A DNA stretch of 64,000 nt, taken from the NCBI GenBank assembly GCA_023653785.1, contig JAMKCH010071951.1, forward strand, positions 1 through 64,000, written 5' to 3'. The position numbers and the translations under genes were made by a program. Source of the DNA: Ophioderma brevispina (taxonomy: Eukaryota; Echinodermata; Ophiuroidea; Amphilepidida; Ophiodermatidae). The notes under the pieces are model-generated. The model ran no database searches. It saw only the letters and a program-made list of their open reading frames with translations, and was not told the DNA's origin. Positions 11,657 to 23,600 of this stretch are shown in pieces; positions within the stretch are counted from its first letter, which is position 1, and each line of letters begins with the position of its first letter.

Positions 11657-12535
11657 TTTAAAGCAATAATAGCACAATTTCTTGAAGAACGCCCCAATTT
11701 TCCAAAAAAATGAGATTTTTACACTGTTGTATTGGTAACTGGCTAGTAAACTATACCTGTGAATGGTTAAGCTCGAAAATGTCTATGTGTCGCAAACGAA
11801 GGAGTTTTGTATAAATTAATTAAAGGTGCAACGAGAGATTTTGAGGCATCCAGATATTGTGCCATATTAGTAATTTCATATAGATTAGACACTCAGTAGA
11901 TTTCTTACCTTGAATTTGGTTACAGAAATGTCTTAACTGAGAGAAAAATGGTGATTTTGATTTGCTTATATTTCAATATAAAACATAGGCTGAATTTCGT
12001 ATTTGCTCCTATACAAAATTAGAAATTTTACAATTTTGTACCAAAGAAACATTTCTTAGCTTAATCCTTTCAGATCGGGATATTTTTGATGGAAAGCGTT
12101 ACATCGGGCCAAAAATCAGTACTTTCTATTTTTAGGGACACCTGATATGTGAAATTTCTCGTTGCACCTTTAATATCGGAGATCTCCGATAGTAATTCAA
12201 CGGCTGCTGGAAACGGTCTTCCAATATGAAATCATGTCTACGCTCATCCATTAGTTGTTTTATTGGTTCAAACAAGTCAAGTTAGAGGTCGATTTCTTGA
12301 GGTGGCATTAGTTCATCATGGACGGACATAAACTTGGCATTTCCAGCTCTGCCGTTAAGTACAATCTGGGATCCCAATTCTAATTACAAACTCGCTTATT
12401 TTATGATAAATACGCATTTTCGAGCATTCTCGTTCGCAGGTATAGTTTCCTCGACAATTACCAACATAACTGTGCAAAAAATCACATTTTGAAAATTGGG
12501 GGCGCTCTTCAAAAATGTGCTGTTATTGCTTTAAG
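11657..12535. repeat. Inverted-repeat element (arms about 135 bp) hosting a second MITE
   Basis: 11657-11795 is the reverse complement of about 12400-12535. Paired landmarks are AAGCAATAATAGCACA against TGTGCTGTTATTGCTT, AACGCCCCAATTTTCC against GAAAATTGGGGGCGCT, and TATAGTTT with CATTTTCGAGC. There is no coding sequence. The TTAA-flanked MITE at 11824-12169 lies within its interior, so this element is the older of the two. Confidence 0.75.
11824..12169. mobile_element. 346-bp MITE with TTAA target duplication (piggyBac-type target)
   Basis: Left end TTAA then AGGTGCAACGAGAGATTT; right end, in reverse complement, TTAA then AGGTGCAACGAGAAATTT. The termini match at 17 of 18 positions, and TTAA flanks the element on both sides at 11820-11823 and 12170-12173. 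TTAA target duplication is characteristic of piggyBac, and also of some Kolobok-type elements. There is no coding capacity, so it is non-autonomous and depends on a transposase elsewhere. Confidence 0.85.
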
Positions 12536-13093
12536 TTATGGGACTATTCCTGTTGACATTGATATATTAAAAATCATTGTTAAATGGTTCAACAATTTCA
12601 TTTAATACTCGTTTTACGATATAGTTCCCAATATCATCATGGCCGCGGCTCTTGCTTTGAATATTTTTTATTGGCACAGTGAATAAATATATTACAATTC
12701 AAAATAATGGACACATATCAATGGTTGTTGTTACACTTGTAAATGTACTTCGCGCATGAGGCTACCCATAGACTCCGCCCCTCTTAAGCAGATATTACGA
12801 CGCGCGCGTTGCCCACCTATGAACAATTCTGGCAGCAACTTTAGTATGTGCTTTCCCTGTTAGGAATCTTTTCTCTAGTTATATAGAGAATAAAATATTT
12901 TAATCACAAAAACAAGGGAAGTATAACAATGGTGTAGGTACCAGTCTTAGATAATTAAATCTTTGAAACGAACTTTTCAAATGGTTAAAACATTGGCCAA
13001 AGTCAGGTGTGGTCGCATTTCTCAAAAGCTATGTCGGACAGCATTGGCGGAAAATGGAAAAAGTTGTTAGGGCAAAATTAAATGAATTAACTA

Positions 13094-13544
13094 CAGGGTG
13101 AGTCAAAAAAACTTGACCCTGATTGTGACCGCCATTTTGAATTTTTAAGTAATATATATCTGACATATTTGGTATCATCTGAAAGTTGGATTCATTATCT
13201 TTAATTTACTGCAAAGATCATTCACATCGGTTAGGTATAGACCGAGTTACAGTCGTTTGAATCTAGTAGTCGGTTTTCTGGTCTGTCCACGGATTCACAT
13301 TGAAATGAACGGCGTTCAGCGAAGGAAATCCGTGTCCAGAAGAAAATCAGGCTATTTACTCACTGCAGATTCTTGATTCGAAAGACTGTAGCTCGGCCTA
13401 TACTTAACCGATTGGAATGATCTTTGCAGCAAATTAAAGATAATGAAATAAGCTTTCCGCAGATACCACATATGTTAGATATATATTATTTAAAAATTCC
13501 AAATAGCGGACACAATCAGGGTCGTTTTTTTTTTACTCACCTTG
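13094..13544. mobile_element. 451-bp mariner-type MITE with TIRs of about 170 bp and TA target duplication
   Basis: The left end is TA then CAGGGTGAGTCAAAAAAA; the right end in reverse complement is TA then CAAGGTGAGTAAAAAAAA. The inverted repeats continue for about 170 bp, almost the whole element. The CAGGGTGA start with TA duplication is typical of Tc1/mariner elements, and the termini resemble those of the mariner-like element at 60894-63048. It lies about 300 bp upstream of the terminal glycosyltransferase exon. Confidence 0.85.
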
Positions 13545-13857
13545 TATAATCCTATTGCTCTTGATATTGTGGGTCACATTTGCAATTTTCAATCACCAAT
13601 GCAACACTTTAAAAATATATTAGTCAATCTTTCACAAATTTGCCCCATAAGACATCGTTGTGACCAAAGTTAGTCAAAATGATGTCTTATATAGGGCATG
13701 AGGTCATAAGAGGTAAAATCACTTGAAAAAAATAATTGGGTTATCTGTTTGAGGAATCATGCGAAATTTGTTTGTTGTATTTCTTAGATTTGTCGAAATG
13801 TCAAAGGAAAGGTAGATTCTTGATGTATTGATTGTTTTTATGTTTATTTCTAACCAG

Positions 13858-14733
13858 GTTGAACGCCTTTTGAGGGTTATTTATCAACCTCAAAATGTGT
13901 ATTGTATTCACATTGACAAGACATCACCAGTGCATTTTCAGCGAGCCATCCGAAAGCTTGCAAGCTGTTTTAGCAACGTCTTCATAGCTTCTAAGCTTGA
14001 AGACGTTAAGTGGGGTAGTTTTGAAGCCGTACTAGCAGATCTTCACTGTATGGAAGACCTTCTGAACCATTCTATACAATGGAAATATGTACTGAACCTG
14101 TGTGGAATGGATTTCCCGTTGAAGACCAATATTGAAATAGTACGACAACTGAAAGCATACAATGGTCATAATTGCATAGAAGGTTACATTAGAGATGCAA
14201 AAAGTCTTACTGAAAAACAGCGATTTGCGCGTGTCAAAAGACCAGCTCCCCACAACATTACTGTATTCAAAGGAGATACGTATATAGCAGCGACTCGTGG
14301 ATTTGTGGATTTCTTTGTGAACCACAAGGTGGCTAGAGACTACCTCAACTGGTTAAGGGATGCGAATATCCATGTTTCTGATGAGTATTTTACATCGACT
14401 TTGAATCGTTTACCATATGCACCCGGGGGAAATGTAAAACCTTCCATGGAATGTAATGTTCGGTTTCGTAAATGGTTACATGGCAAAAAATTTGGCAACC
14501 GTCCCAAATGTATTGGAAAAGGAGAACACGGACTTTGTATTTTCTCAACGGGTTACCTAAAATATTTTTACAGGACTCCTCAATTATTTGTAAATAAGTT
14601 TCACTATGATTTTGATCCAATATCTATGCAATGTATGGAGGAGTTGTTAAATTACAGAACTATTTATTCGTCGGAATTTGACAAGTGGGAAAACTTTCCA
14701 GTGACAAACTTTTACTGGCAAAATGAAAAATAG
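13858..14733 (+). CDS. Terminal exon of a GCNT-like beta-1,6-N-acetylglucosaminyltransferase
   Basis: Codes for 291 residues and a TAG stop. It opens in phase 0 after the acceptor TTCTAACCAG and holds nearly the whole Branch domain (GT14): LLRVIYQPQNVYCIHIDK, CFSNVFIASKLEDV, LADLHCMEDLL, KYVLNLCGMDFPLKTNIEIV, PHNITVFKGDTYIAATRGFV, SDEYFTSTLNRLP and CIFSTGYLKYF, ending in LFVNKFHYDFDPISMQCME. Conserved cysteines occur in each expected block. Members are type II Golgi enzymes that transfer GlcNAc from UDP-GlcNAc to branch mucin-type glycans; the exact acceptor cannot be read from sequence. The conserved SRLQADLNC block is altered to FEAVLADLHC. No AATAAA is obvious directly downstream. The exon is intact, unlike the copy at 17027-17763. 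Confidence 0.9.
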   Translation, partial: VERLLRVIYQPQNVYCIHIDKTSPVHFQRAIRKLASCFSNVFIASKLEDVKWGSFEAVLADLHCMEDLLNHSIQWKYVLNLCGMDFPLKTNIEIVRQLKAYNGHNCIEGYIRDAKSLTEKQRFARVKRPAPHNITVFKGDTYIAATRGFVDFFVNHKVARDYLNWLRDANIHVSDEYFTSTLNRLPYAPGGNVKPSMECNVRFRKWLHGKKFGNRPKCIGKGEHGLCIFSTGYLKYFYRTPQLFVNKFHYDFDPISMQCMEELLNYRTIYSSEFDKWENFPVTNFYWQNEK

Positions 14734-17026
14734 GCATAAGTTTTCAAGAAACCTGTCAACTGTGTAAACTGTGTACTCTAGAGAAATAATCCCATAAATA
14801 CATAAGTGTGAGGCACAGTTAGGCCAGTTGAATTACGATAAGTAATGGATTAACCCAAATCTCATTGCCAAAGTTATTAGGCAAACTAAGATGGAGGCCC
14901 GTGGAGGTTCCCAAGTTTGGTTTGGGTAGGGACGTGCCTCCGAAAGTCTGGAAGTAGGACCCATAGCAATGCCAATTTTTGCCAAAAGAGGGACCATAGC
15001 TATGCCAGAGATGCAAATTTTGGGCCAAATTTAGCCCAAATTTGCCATTTTTTCCTCAAAATTTTGACATTTTTAGCATATTTGGACAATTTTAGCCTCA
15101 GATTGAGGAAATTAGACTAATTTCCGAAAATTTTTAGGAAATTGCACGGCGGATTATTGGTTTGATTTTATAGTATTGACGGGTATGTTCGAACAAAATA
15201 TGATTTAAAATGTAAAAAAAAATCTTAAAAATGCCCTATTTAAGTCAGGTTTTCAGCTCACAGACACAATAACTCATGTAGCGATATTAGCTATTATTAA
15301 TCCCCTTTCAAGATTTTTTTTTCGCCTTGCTAACCCCCCCCCCCCCCTTTCTGGCACCAATTTATTTAACGTGATTATCAATTGACCCCGCAATTGACAT
15401 GTTACACTCCCAAAGTGTTGGATGGGGACACCCGTTGGGAGAGAAGTAGCAATATGCCTATACGACGCAGGAATACCACAGACACTTGATTTTGGTACCA
15501 ATTGATAGCTATCATCCTACTCTTTTCATTGATATCAAAATGAATACCAACATGCCCAGTATTACTTCAAAATTACTTCATAAAGTTCGCATGTCAGCAA
15601 ATAGGGGAAAATTCAAGTTTTACCAAAAAGTATCTGATTTTCATGCTGTTTGGGCTTTACATGATGGGAACTGACTATATTTATTTACACAGAGCGTTTA
15701 TTAATGTTTTGGTTCAGTAAATTAATATTGCAAATTATCAATTTTCCACCCTATATCATGTATTTTCATACTTTCCTTAACTTATGTCATATTGGAAATG
15801 TTGGTACTTATTTTAATACCAATGGAAAGAAGAAACGCTAATTAGCTATCCTGTGGTAGCAAATTTATAGGAATCGGATGTGTAATAAGGAAAATCGAAT
15901 GTTTTTACAACAAATGGCTCAGGTAGACGAGAGTTAACCTAAATTTTTCCCCCATATGTTTATATTTTAAAGGGCAAAGGTCAATATTTTGATCTACAGG
16001 AGTAAAAAATGCATGGATTTGCATGGATTGCGATGAAAATATTCTCAAATTGATGCTTTTACCAATCCAATTCATATTCAGAATAGTTTGCCATATCCAG
16101 CATTGCTTCTTACCATGGTAACACCCTAATTTGGCTTGACTCAATAGAGTTCAATGGACACGGATTTACATTCGAATGTTACCATGGCAACGAGAGATCC
16201 TAGATAATGCAAACAATTCTTAGTATGAATCGGTTTCGTCAAAGGGTCAATTTTAGACCATTTTCATTCAAATCCATGCATTGTTTGTATTTTTGACCCA
16301 TGTAGGACAAAAAGTTAACCTTTGATCTTTTTGCTAATAACTCCTGAACGATCCATCCCAGGGCAACATTACAACAAGCTTCCACGCGAGCAGTGACAAA
16401 CTGTAATTAGGATGATGTCACACACTAGTCTATTAAATATTTCTCTCAGTCAATTATCGCGCGCCGACGAGCCCCGGTAATAAGGAAGTAGTGCATAAAC
16501 ATACGCACGCCCAAAGCCGGTGCAATCACCAGTGTTGTGAAATCCACGATTTGGTAGACCAATTGGGCGACTTTCGCTACTCACCCCTCGAACTCGCGAA
16601 TTTTTGGCTACTTTTCACTTTCAATAGACGATATTGTAAAAAAAGTAGAGATTAATACGATTTGAATAGGTTTTAAGTTGTTCTTACAACACAATGATGT
16701 TCTTGCTACAAACATGCAAAGAAATCAATTAAGAACACCCCACTCTGCTCAATTTTGAGAAATTAATTTGTTTCGAATTTTGTTCAAGTGAAATAGATCG
16801 AGTCAAAAATGATATTAACCCAAAAGGTATTGTAACGGGATTTCCACCTTCACATTTGCCCATTATTTGTATAGAGTCCCTTTAATTTAAAATGTACTGT
16901 ACACAACAGCTGAGCAGTGTGGAGTTTGCAACATGTTCGTCGAGATGTACGCGGAGGTACATAAACAGCGGAAGCGGCAACCTTTCATCTTTTGGGGGAT
17001 TCCCCGACCATGGCTAACGCTGATTG
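14012..17026 (+). repeat. Tandem duplication, copy A (about 3.0 kb)
   Basis: Begins inside the glycosyltransferase exon at GGGGTAGTTTTGAAGCCG and runs through the stop codon and 2.3 kb of non-coding DNA to CGACCATGGCTAACGCTGA. At that point the same starting sequence recurs at about 17027. The non-coding part includes a poly-C tract (15334-15350) and a GTTACCATGGCAAC motif at 16178-16191. No other gene was recognised in it. Confidence 0.9.
14734..17026. other. Downstream non-coding flank of the GCNT-like gene
   Basis: Likely 3' UTR followed by intergenic DNA. It contains a poly-C run, several AT-rich stretches and two palindromic CCATGG motifs (16110-16121, 16178-16191). It has no coding ORF with recognisable homology. 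All of it is repeated in copy B. Confidence 0.6.
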
Positions 17027-17763
17027 GGGTAGTTTTGAAGCCGTACTAGCAGATCTTCACTGTATGAAAGACTTATGAAATTCTATACAATGGAAACTAT
17101 GTATGAATGTGGGGAATGGATTTCCCGTGAATTTGAAGACCCAATCTTGAATAGTCGACAACTTGAAAGCATTACAAATGGTCATTAATTGCATAGAAGG
17201 TTAATTAGAGAGAAAAAGTCTTACCTGAAAAACAGCATTTGGCGCGTTTGTCAAAAGACCAGCTCCCCACAACATTACTGTATTCAAAGGAGCGATACGT
17301 ATATAGCAGCGACTCGTGGATTGTGTGGATTGTCTGGTGAACCACAAGGTGGCTAGAGACTACCTCAACTGGTGAAGGGCATGGCGAATATCCATGGTTC
17401 TGATGAGTATTTTTTACATCGACTTTGAAATGTTACCATATGCACCAGGGGGAGAACGGGAATGTAAAACATTCCATGGACTGTATGTCGGTTCGTAAAT
17501 GGTTACACATGGCAAAAAATTTGGCAAACGGCCCAAATGTATGGAAAAGGAGAACACGGACTTTGTTATTTTCTAACGGTTACCTAAAATATTTTTACAG
17601 GACTCCTCAATTATTTGTAAATAAGTTTCACTATGATTTGATTCCAATATCTAGCAAGGTAGGGAGAGTTGGTAAATTCAGAACTATTATTCGTCGGACA
17701 TGCCCAAGTGGGGAAACAACCTCGTTCCAGTGACAAAACTTTGACTGCAAAATGAAAAATAGG
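17027..17763 (+). pseudogene. Broken second copy of the GCNT-like terminal exon
   Basis: Matches 14012-14736 along its length, but with many one- to four-base insertions and deletions that destroy the frame. The longest surviving pieces read HMAKNLANGP-like and FSNGYLKYFYRTPQLFVNKF. It lacks the first about 150 bp of the exon and the splice acceptor, because the duplication starts inside the exon. It cannot encode the enzyme as written. Either it is a decayed tandem copy, or it is a poorly polished duplicate of the same locus. Confidence 0.85.
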
Positions 17764-20085
17764 CATAAGTGTTCACGAAACCTGTCAACTGTGTAAACTG
17801 TGTACTCTAGAGAAATAATCCCATAAATCATAAGTGTGAGGACAGTTTAGAGCCGTTGAATGACGATAAGTAATGGATTAACCCAAATCTCATTGCCAAA
17901 GTTATTAGGCAAACTAAGATGGAGGCCCGTGGAGGTTCCCAAGTTTGTTTGGGTAGGGACGTGCCTCCGACAACAAGTCTGGAAGTACGGACCCCATAGC
18001 AATGACCAATTTTTGCCAAAAGAGGACCTAGCTAGCCAGAGATGCAAATTTTGCGGCACCACATTTAGCCCAAATTTGCCATTTTTCTCAAAAATTTTTT
18101 TTGTTTGGACATTTTTTAGCATATTTGGACAATTTTAGCCTCAGATTGAGGAAGGAAATTAGACTATTTTCCGAAAATTTTTACGGAAATGCACCGGCGG
18201 ATTATTGGTTTGATTTTATAGTATGTATATACAAAGTTTAAAAATTCAAAAAACTTAAAAAAAAATCTTAAAAAGGCTCCTATTTAAATAAGTCAGCGTT
18301 TTCAGCGCCCAAAAACAGACACACTAACTCATGTAGCGAATTAAGCTATTATAATCCCCTTTCAAGATTTTTTTTCGCCTGGCTTAACCCCCCCCCCCCT
18401 TCTGGCACCAATTTATTTTTAACGTGATTATCAATTGACCCGCAATTGACAGTTACACTCCCAAAGTGTTGGATGGGGACACCGTTTGGGAGAGACATGA
18501 AGAAGTAGCAATATGCCGAGACGACGGCAGAAACACAGACACTTGATTTGGTCAATTGATGCTATCATCCTACTCTTTTCATTGATATCAAAAATAATCA
18601 ACATGCCCAGTATTAGTTCAAATTACTCATAAGTTCGCATGTCAGCAAATAGGGGAAAATTCAATTTTACAAACTATCTGATTTTCATGCTTGTTTGGCT
18701 TTACATGATGGGAACTGACTATATTTATTTACACAGAGCGTTTATTAATGTTTTGGTCATAAATAATATGCAATACAATTTTCCACCCTATATCATGTAG
18801 TTTCATACTTTCTTAACTTATGTCATATTGAAATGTTGGGTACTTATTTTAATACCAATGGAAAGAAGGAAACGAAGAAACGCTAATTAGCTATCCTGTG
18901 GTAGAAATTGATAGGAATCGGATGTGTTATAAGAAAATCGAATGTTTTTACAACAAATGGCTCAGGTAGACGAGGTTAACCTAAATTTTTCCCCCATATG
19001 TTTATATTTAAAGGGCAAAGGTCAACTATTGTGAATCTACACCGGGAGTACAAAAAATGCATGGATTTGCATGGATTGCGATTGAAAATCTTCTCAAATT
19101 GATTGCTTGTACCAATCCAATTCATTATTCAGATAGTTTGCCATATCAGCAGGCCTTTTAACCATGGTAACACCCTAATTTGGCTTGACTCAATAGGAGT
19201 TACAATGGACACGGATTTTACATTCGAATGTTACCATGGCAACGAGAGATCCTAGATAATGCAAACAATGCTTAGTATGAATCGGTTCCGTCACAAAGGG
19301 TCAATTTAGACCATTTTTCATTCAAATCCATGCATTGTTTGTCTGTGTGACCCATGTAGGGACAAAAGTTAACCTTTGATCTTTTTGTAATAAACTCCTG
19401 ACCGATCCATCCAGGCACATTACAACAAGCTTCCACTCGAGCAGAGTGACACACTTGTTAATTAGGATGCACTGTCACACCCTAGTCTATTAAATATTTC
19501 TCTCAGTCAATTATCGCGCGCCGACGAGCCCCGGTAATAAGGAAGTAGTGCATAAACATACGACGCCCACAAGCCGGTTGCAATCACCAGTGTTGTGAAA
19601 TCACCGATTTGGTCGACCAACTTGGGCGACTTTCGCTCCTCGCCCCGCGAATCGCGAATTTTTGGCTACTTTCATTTCAATAGACGATATTGTAAAAAAA
19701 GTAGAGAATTAATACGATGGAATAGGTTTTGTGTTTTTACAAACACAATGATGTTCTTGCTACAAATGAACAGAAATCCAATAAGGGAACACCACACTCT
19801 GCATGCTCAAGTTGAGAACAGAAATTAATTTGTTTCGAATTTTGTCAAGTGAAATATGAGTCAAAATGATATAACCCAAAAGGTATTGTAACGGGATTTC
19901 CACCTTCACTTTGCCCCTATTTGCTATAGAGTCCCGTTTTAACTTTAAAATGTAATACACAACAGCTGAGCAGTGTGGAGGAGGTTTGCAACATGTTCGT
20001 CGAGATGTACGCAGAGGTACATAAACAGCGGGGAAGCGGCGCCAACCTTTATCTTTTGGGGGATTACCCCGACCATGGCTAAAGT
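17027..20085 (+). repeat. Tandem duplication, copy B (about 3.06 kb, indel-rich)
   Basis: Colinear with copy A from GGGGTAGTTTTGAAGCCG to CGACCATGGCTAA. The poly-C tract (18389-18399), the GTTACCATGGCAAC motif (19230-19243) and the GCGCGCCGACGAGCCCCGG block are all present. Differences from copy A are dominated by small indels even in non-coding DNA. Unique sequence begins after AAAGTGATGG at about 20086. Confidence 0.9.
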
Positions 20086-20403
20086 GATGGTCGGTCGTGG
20101 TCCTGCCGATAATAATTTCGGGGTTTGTTGGTGTGTGAAGAAAAGTTGAGACGGCTCTGCGACGGACTTGGGACCGTGGTAAATCACATCAGGAGCGGAG
20201 ATCGACGGACTTAATTAAGGTCGTATGACAAACTTCAGATAGGGAGGAGCAGACTGATTGGGACATGGGGTGTAACATAGCCTAAGGTATACTGGAGTGG
20301 TGGACGAGGTAGTAAAGGAGGACATTAAGCAATACGTGAGATGGAAAGCGACGAGACATTGCAAAACTATGACCCAAAAAAGGTGGTTCTGTAAGCGGAG
20401 GAG

Positions 20404-20643
20404 TTGGCGTCTGGAGTTGGACCCTATGATTTCAATTATGAGTTTGTTCATCCGTGTTTAAAGCCAACAAGTGAGGAGAAGAGAGAGAGGACGGACATTG
20501 AGATTGACGAGACAGAGACACTAAACCGACTACTTATCTGTGACGACGTTAGGGTTGTGAAGAACTGCTGGGGGACTTACGAATTCAACATGTGGTGCGC
20601 TGATTTTGCCGATAAAATACTTGCAAGTTTCGCATTTGAGTAA
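20404..20643 (+). CDS. Short ORF of unknown function
   Basis: A 79-codon ORF without recognised domain. It contains YDFNYEFVHPCLKPTSEEKR, an acidic stretch DIEIDETETLN, and an aromatic, cysteine-containing end (NCWGTYEFNMWCADFADK). It has mixed codon use rather than low complexity, which is the only reason to list it. It lies just past the end of duplication copy B. It could be a fragment of a transposon protein or chance. No splice sites were assigned. Confidence 0.2.
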   Translation: MASGVGPYDFNYEFVHPCLKPTSEEKRERTDIEIDETETLNRLLICDDVRVVKNCWGTYEFNMWCADFADKILASFAFE

Positions 20644-20649
20644 CGCGCT

Positions 20650-23600
20650 TACACTCGCGACGGACTTTGGGGATATATTTTGGGATATGGTAGCTGGCCG
20701 TTGGGCATTTTATGAATGTTATTCAAAAATTGTGGTTTTGTATGATTGATTCGAGGGTACTTCGATTTCGACGATTACAGCGAGTTTCACTGAGCGGTGG
20801 ACAAGACAGAAGGGACAAAGGACAGGAAACTAGAACATGAACTTACATTTTGTAAATGTTGATTTCGTGATGTAAATTGTATTGTTGTTTTGATCAAGTG
20901 TTGCTTGCTGTTGTAGTGGTAGTGAGAGGGGCCTAGGGGTTGGATTTTTAGATTTGAGGATTTATTCTTATGGGGAGTAGCATGATTTTGAAAATCAAAT
21001 GGGGACAAAAGATGGTGGGGTAAATTTGAATTGCTAAAACAGGTTGGATTAGGAAGTTGTTCAGGGACTTTTAAATGAGAGTTTGAAAGTGATAAAATTG
21101 AGCAAAATGGCAGAGGCAGCACCAGCTGCAATGTGCATTTTCTTTCGCAAATTTGACGGGAGTTGTATTTTGGTGAGTTGTTGATGAGGGGCAGGTTCGA
21201 GGACTGAATTATTGTTTTTGGTAAGCATTCAAATTGGGGAGGGGTGAATTGTGTCAAAAAAAATGTGGAAGGGGACAAAAAATGTGGATATAGGAGTAAA
21301 AACAGTGTGTTTAAACTTGGTGTAAAAAATGTTGTGAAAATATGATTATTTGTGAGTAGATTGGTGCAAATCGATTTGACACTGACATGTACCCGGGCAG
21401 ATAGTAATTCCTGGATAAAACAGACCATGAAACTCGATGGGAAGATATAAATTTAGGTGTTTTCTAGTTGGTGCAGTATAGAGACAGGATCCGATTAACG
21501 TTTGCAGTCTTTTGGTCATTACAATATGTGACGTGCAAGTAGGTTGTAGTATACACCAAACTGGATTTTTTTGTGAGTCAATTTAGGTCGTCAAAATTAG
21601 CCCCTTTAATGGCAGCTCAAAAAAGATGGTTGTTTTGATTAAATATGTTCATGTGTGGGTTATGTTAGATGGGGGTAAGCAGTTGAGTATTATCAGGAAC
21701 AGGTCTAGAGAGCCATCTAGGTATAAAATTTGGGGCCAGTGTGTTTAGTTGTCAAATGAGATCTCCCTGTATTATTATGGTAGGTCATAAGGTGTAAATT
21801 GGTATGGAATCATTGTTGTGAATAATGCCCGAGCAATCTGTAGGTGTATGCAAGTGTGTACATGTACCCCCGACATGTACCATGAAACCGTTTGTATTTG
21901 CAAGTGTTTGTGTGTTGCTATGGTGGGGTTAAGCATAGTATTTTATAGGTGTGTATTAAAATGATTCAAAAAAAGAATGTTTCATGTGATTTTGAAGAGC
22001 ATCAAATTTTAGGTGGGACCTGGTCCGGCACCAGGGAGTGGAGTGGGGTGGTGGTCGCTTTGGTTCAGAGTGACGGGAAATTTTATTGAGTTTGGTGGCA
22101 GATTGTGAGATTGGATGGGTTAAAATTTTGATGTTAATTTAGTTGAGAGAAAGGGGAAAAGATAGTGTCAAAGTTTAATGTGGTTAATCCTGTAGCAGGC
22201 AGCACTACATTCAATGATTTTATAAGTTAAGGTTTTGTATCATCATGTGGGTAGTTTGTAGAGTGAAATGTGGATGTAAACATTGATCTTTTGAGTTAGT
22301 TGACAACTTTAAATTTTGTCATGTGAGTGTTTTGAGGTTTATAATGTGGATTTTAGCTTTGGATACATGATTACTTCACTCACTTTCATAAACTTTGCTG
22401 AAAAAAAAGGTGCACTAAATCATTTAGCAATGGAGAGTAAAGCAGGCATGTGGGAGTTTAATTCATAAATTATGGTTGGCCATTTGTACTAAATGTGGCG
22501 TGTTTGATGCTGTCATGGGCATGCATGTAATGTGTATGGTGTCTGGGCTTGAGGTATTGTGACGATTGTAGTGGTTTTGATGGTGTCGTGTTGTGTGCAG
22601 AGATAGTGTGGATGTGAATAGTTTTTGGGAGTGCATGGGAAGAGTTAGGTTGTGAGTGAGTTAGATGGGTTAAATCAGTAGGTGGAGCAGATTAATTGAG
22701 GAGGTTGGTTAGGAGAGTTATGAAGTGAGGTTGAGTTGCAATCAGTAAACAAGGAGGGGGGAGAGGACGCGTTGTGTTTGTGGTTGATAAGTTTACAGGA
22801 GAGGGTAGACAAATTGATGGGGTAGATTTAATTAGGAGGTTTCAAAAGTTTGGGGGAGGTTGGGTTGAGGTGAGGTGTTGAGTTTGAGTGTGTGATGTGA
22901 GAAGAGAGTGGAGTTACGTTGAGTGAGGCCATAAATGTTGCATTCATGCAGTTTTGTTTATGGAGTTGTTCTATCTTTGAAACTAACTGAAGGAATATGT
23001 ACAGTCTATTCAGAATGTGATATGTAAATTCATTCTTTTAAGCTTATGGCTAAGTGCATTGACCTTGAGTGTGCACGTGTTGTTGGTTGTATTGCGCTTT
23101 AGAATGGACGCGTTATATGCTAGCGGTTAGCAGTGTAGGGTTTAGCAGGTTATTAGTGTTTATATTAACCGAGGTAGGAAGCGAGCCCCACTCCGCAAGT
23201 AACCTTCTCCCCATCCATTCGAGAGTGAGGAGGGCATAATTTATTAGGTCGAGGAGAGGAGAGGAGAAGGAGATTCCGCAATTGGTGAGTTGCACACACC
23301 CAGTGGAGTTGATTTAGAGGTGATTTGGGAGTGTTGGCACCAGAAGTGGGGTGCACAGACATTGTAATATTTTTAACAATTAGGGCGGGGTATGGTACGA
23401 GGGAGGAAATGAGCGTTCGAGCTGTGCAAATTGTGAGGTGAGGTTTCCGCGCTTTTGGTTGTAAACAGTTAGCATGCATGGGTTTGGTGCACAGGGCATA
23501 GTGTGTGAGTGTGCGGAAGAGTGATTATTAAAATTATCATGGTTGCTATGGGAAACATTTTTGTTTACATGTAAAAATATGGGGTGCCATTTGATGTATA

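Larger units (their letters stand above)
2914..13857 (+). other. Large intron of the GCNT-like gene (10.9 kb)
   Basis: It begins GTAAGC at 2914 and ends TTTATTTCTAACCAG at 13857, and both flanking exons are in phase 0. It is filled with transposon remnants: a MITE-like inverted-repeat cluster, foldback sequence, at least four LINE fragments on both strands, a TTAA-flanked MITE and a mariner-type MITE. The intron call rests on splice consensus and protein-family continuity; no transcript data were available. Confidence 0.75.

Noticed and set aside
13828..13857. ATG-like start 10 codons before the terminal glycosyltransferase exon
   Set aside because: These codons read through the splice acceptor; family alignment begins exactly after the CAG at 13857.
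20787..21428. 213-codon minus-strand ORF
   Set aside because: Amino-acid content (Leu, Ser, Pro, Asn, His) follows the C-poor + strand. There is no domain, no start context and no conserved motif.
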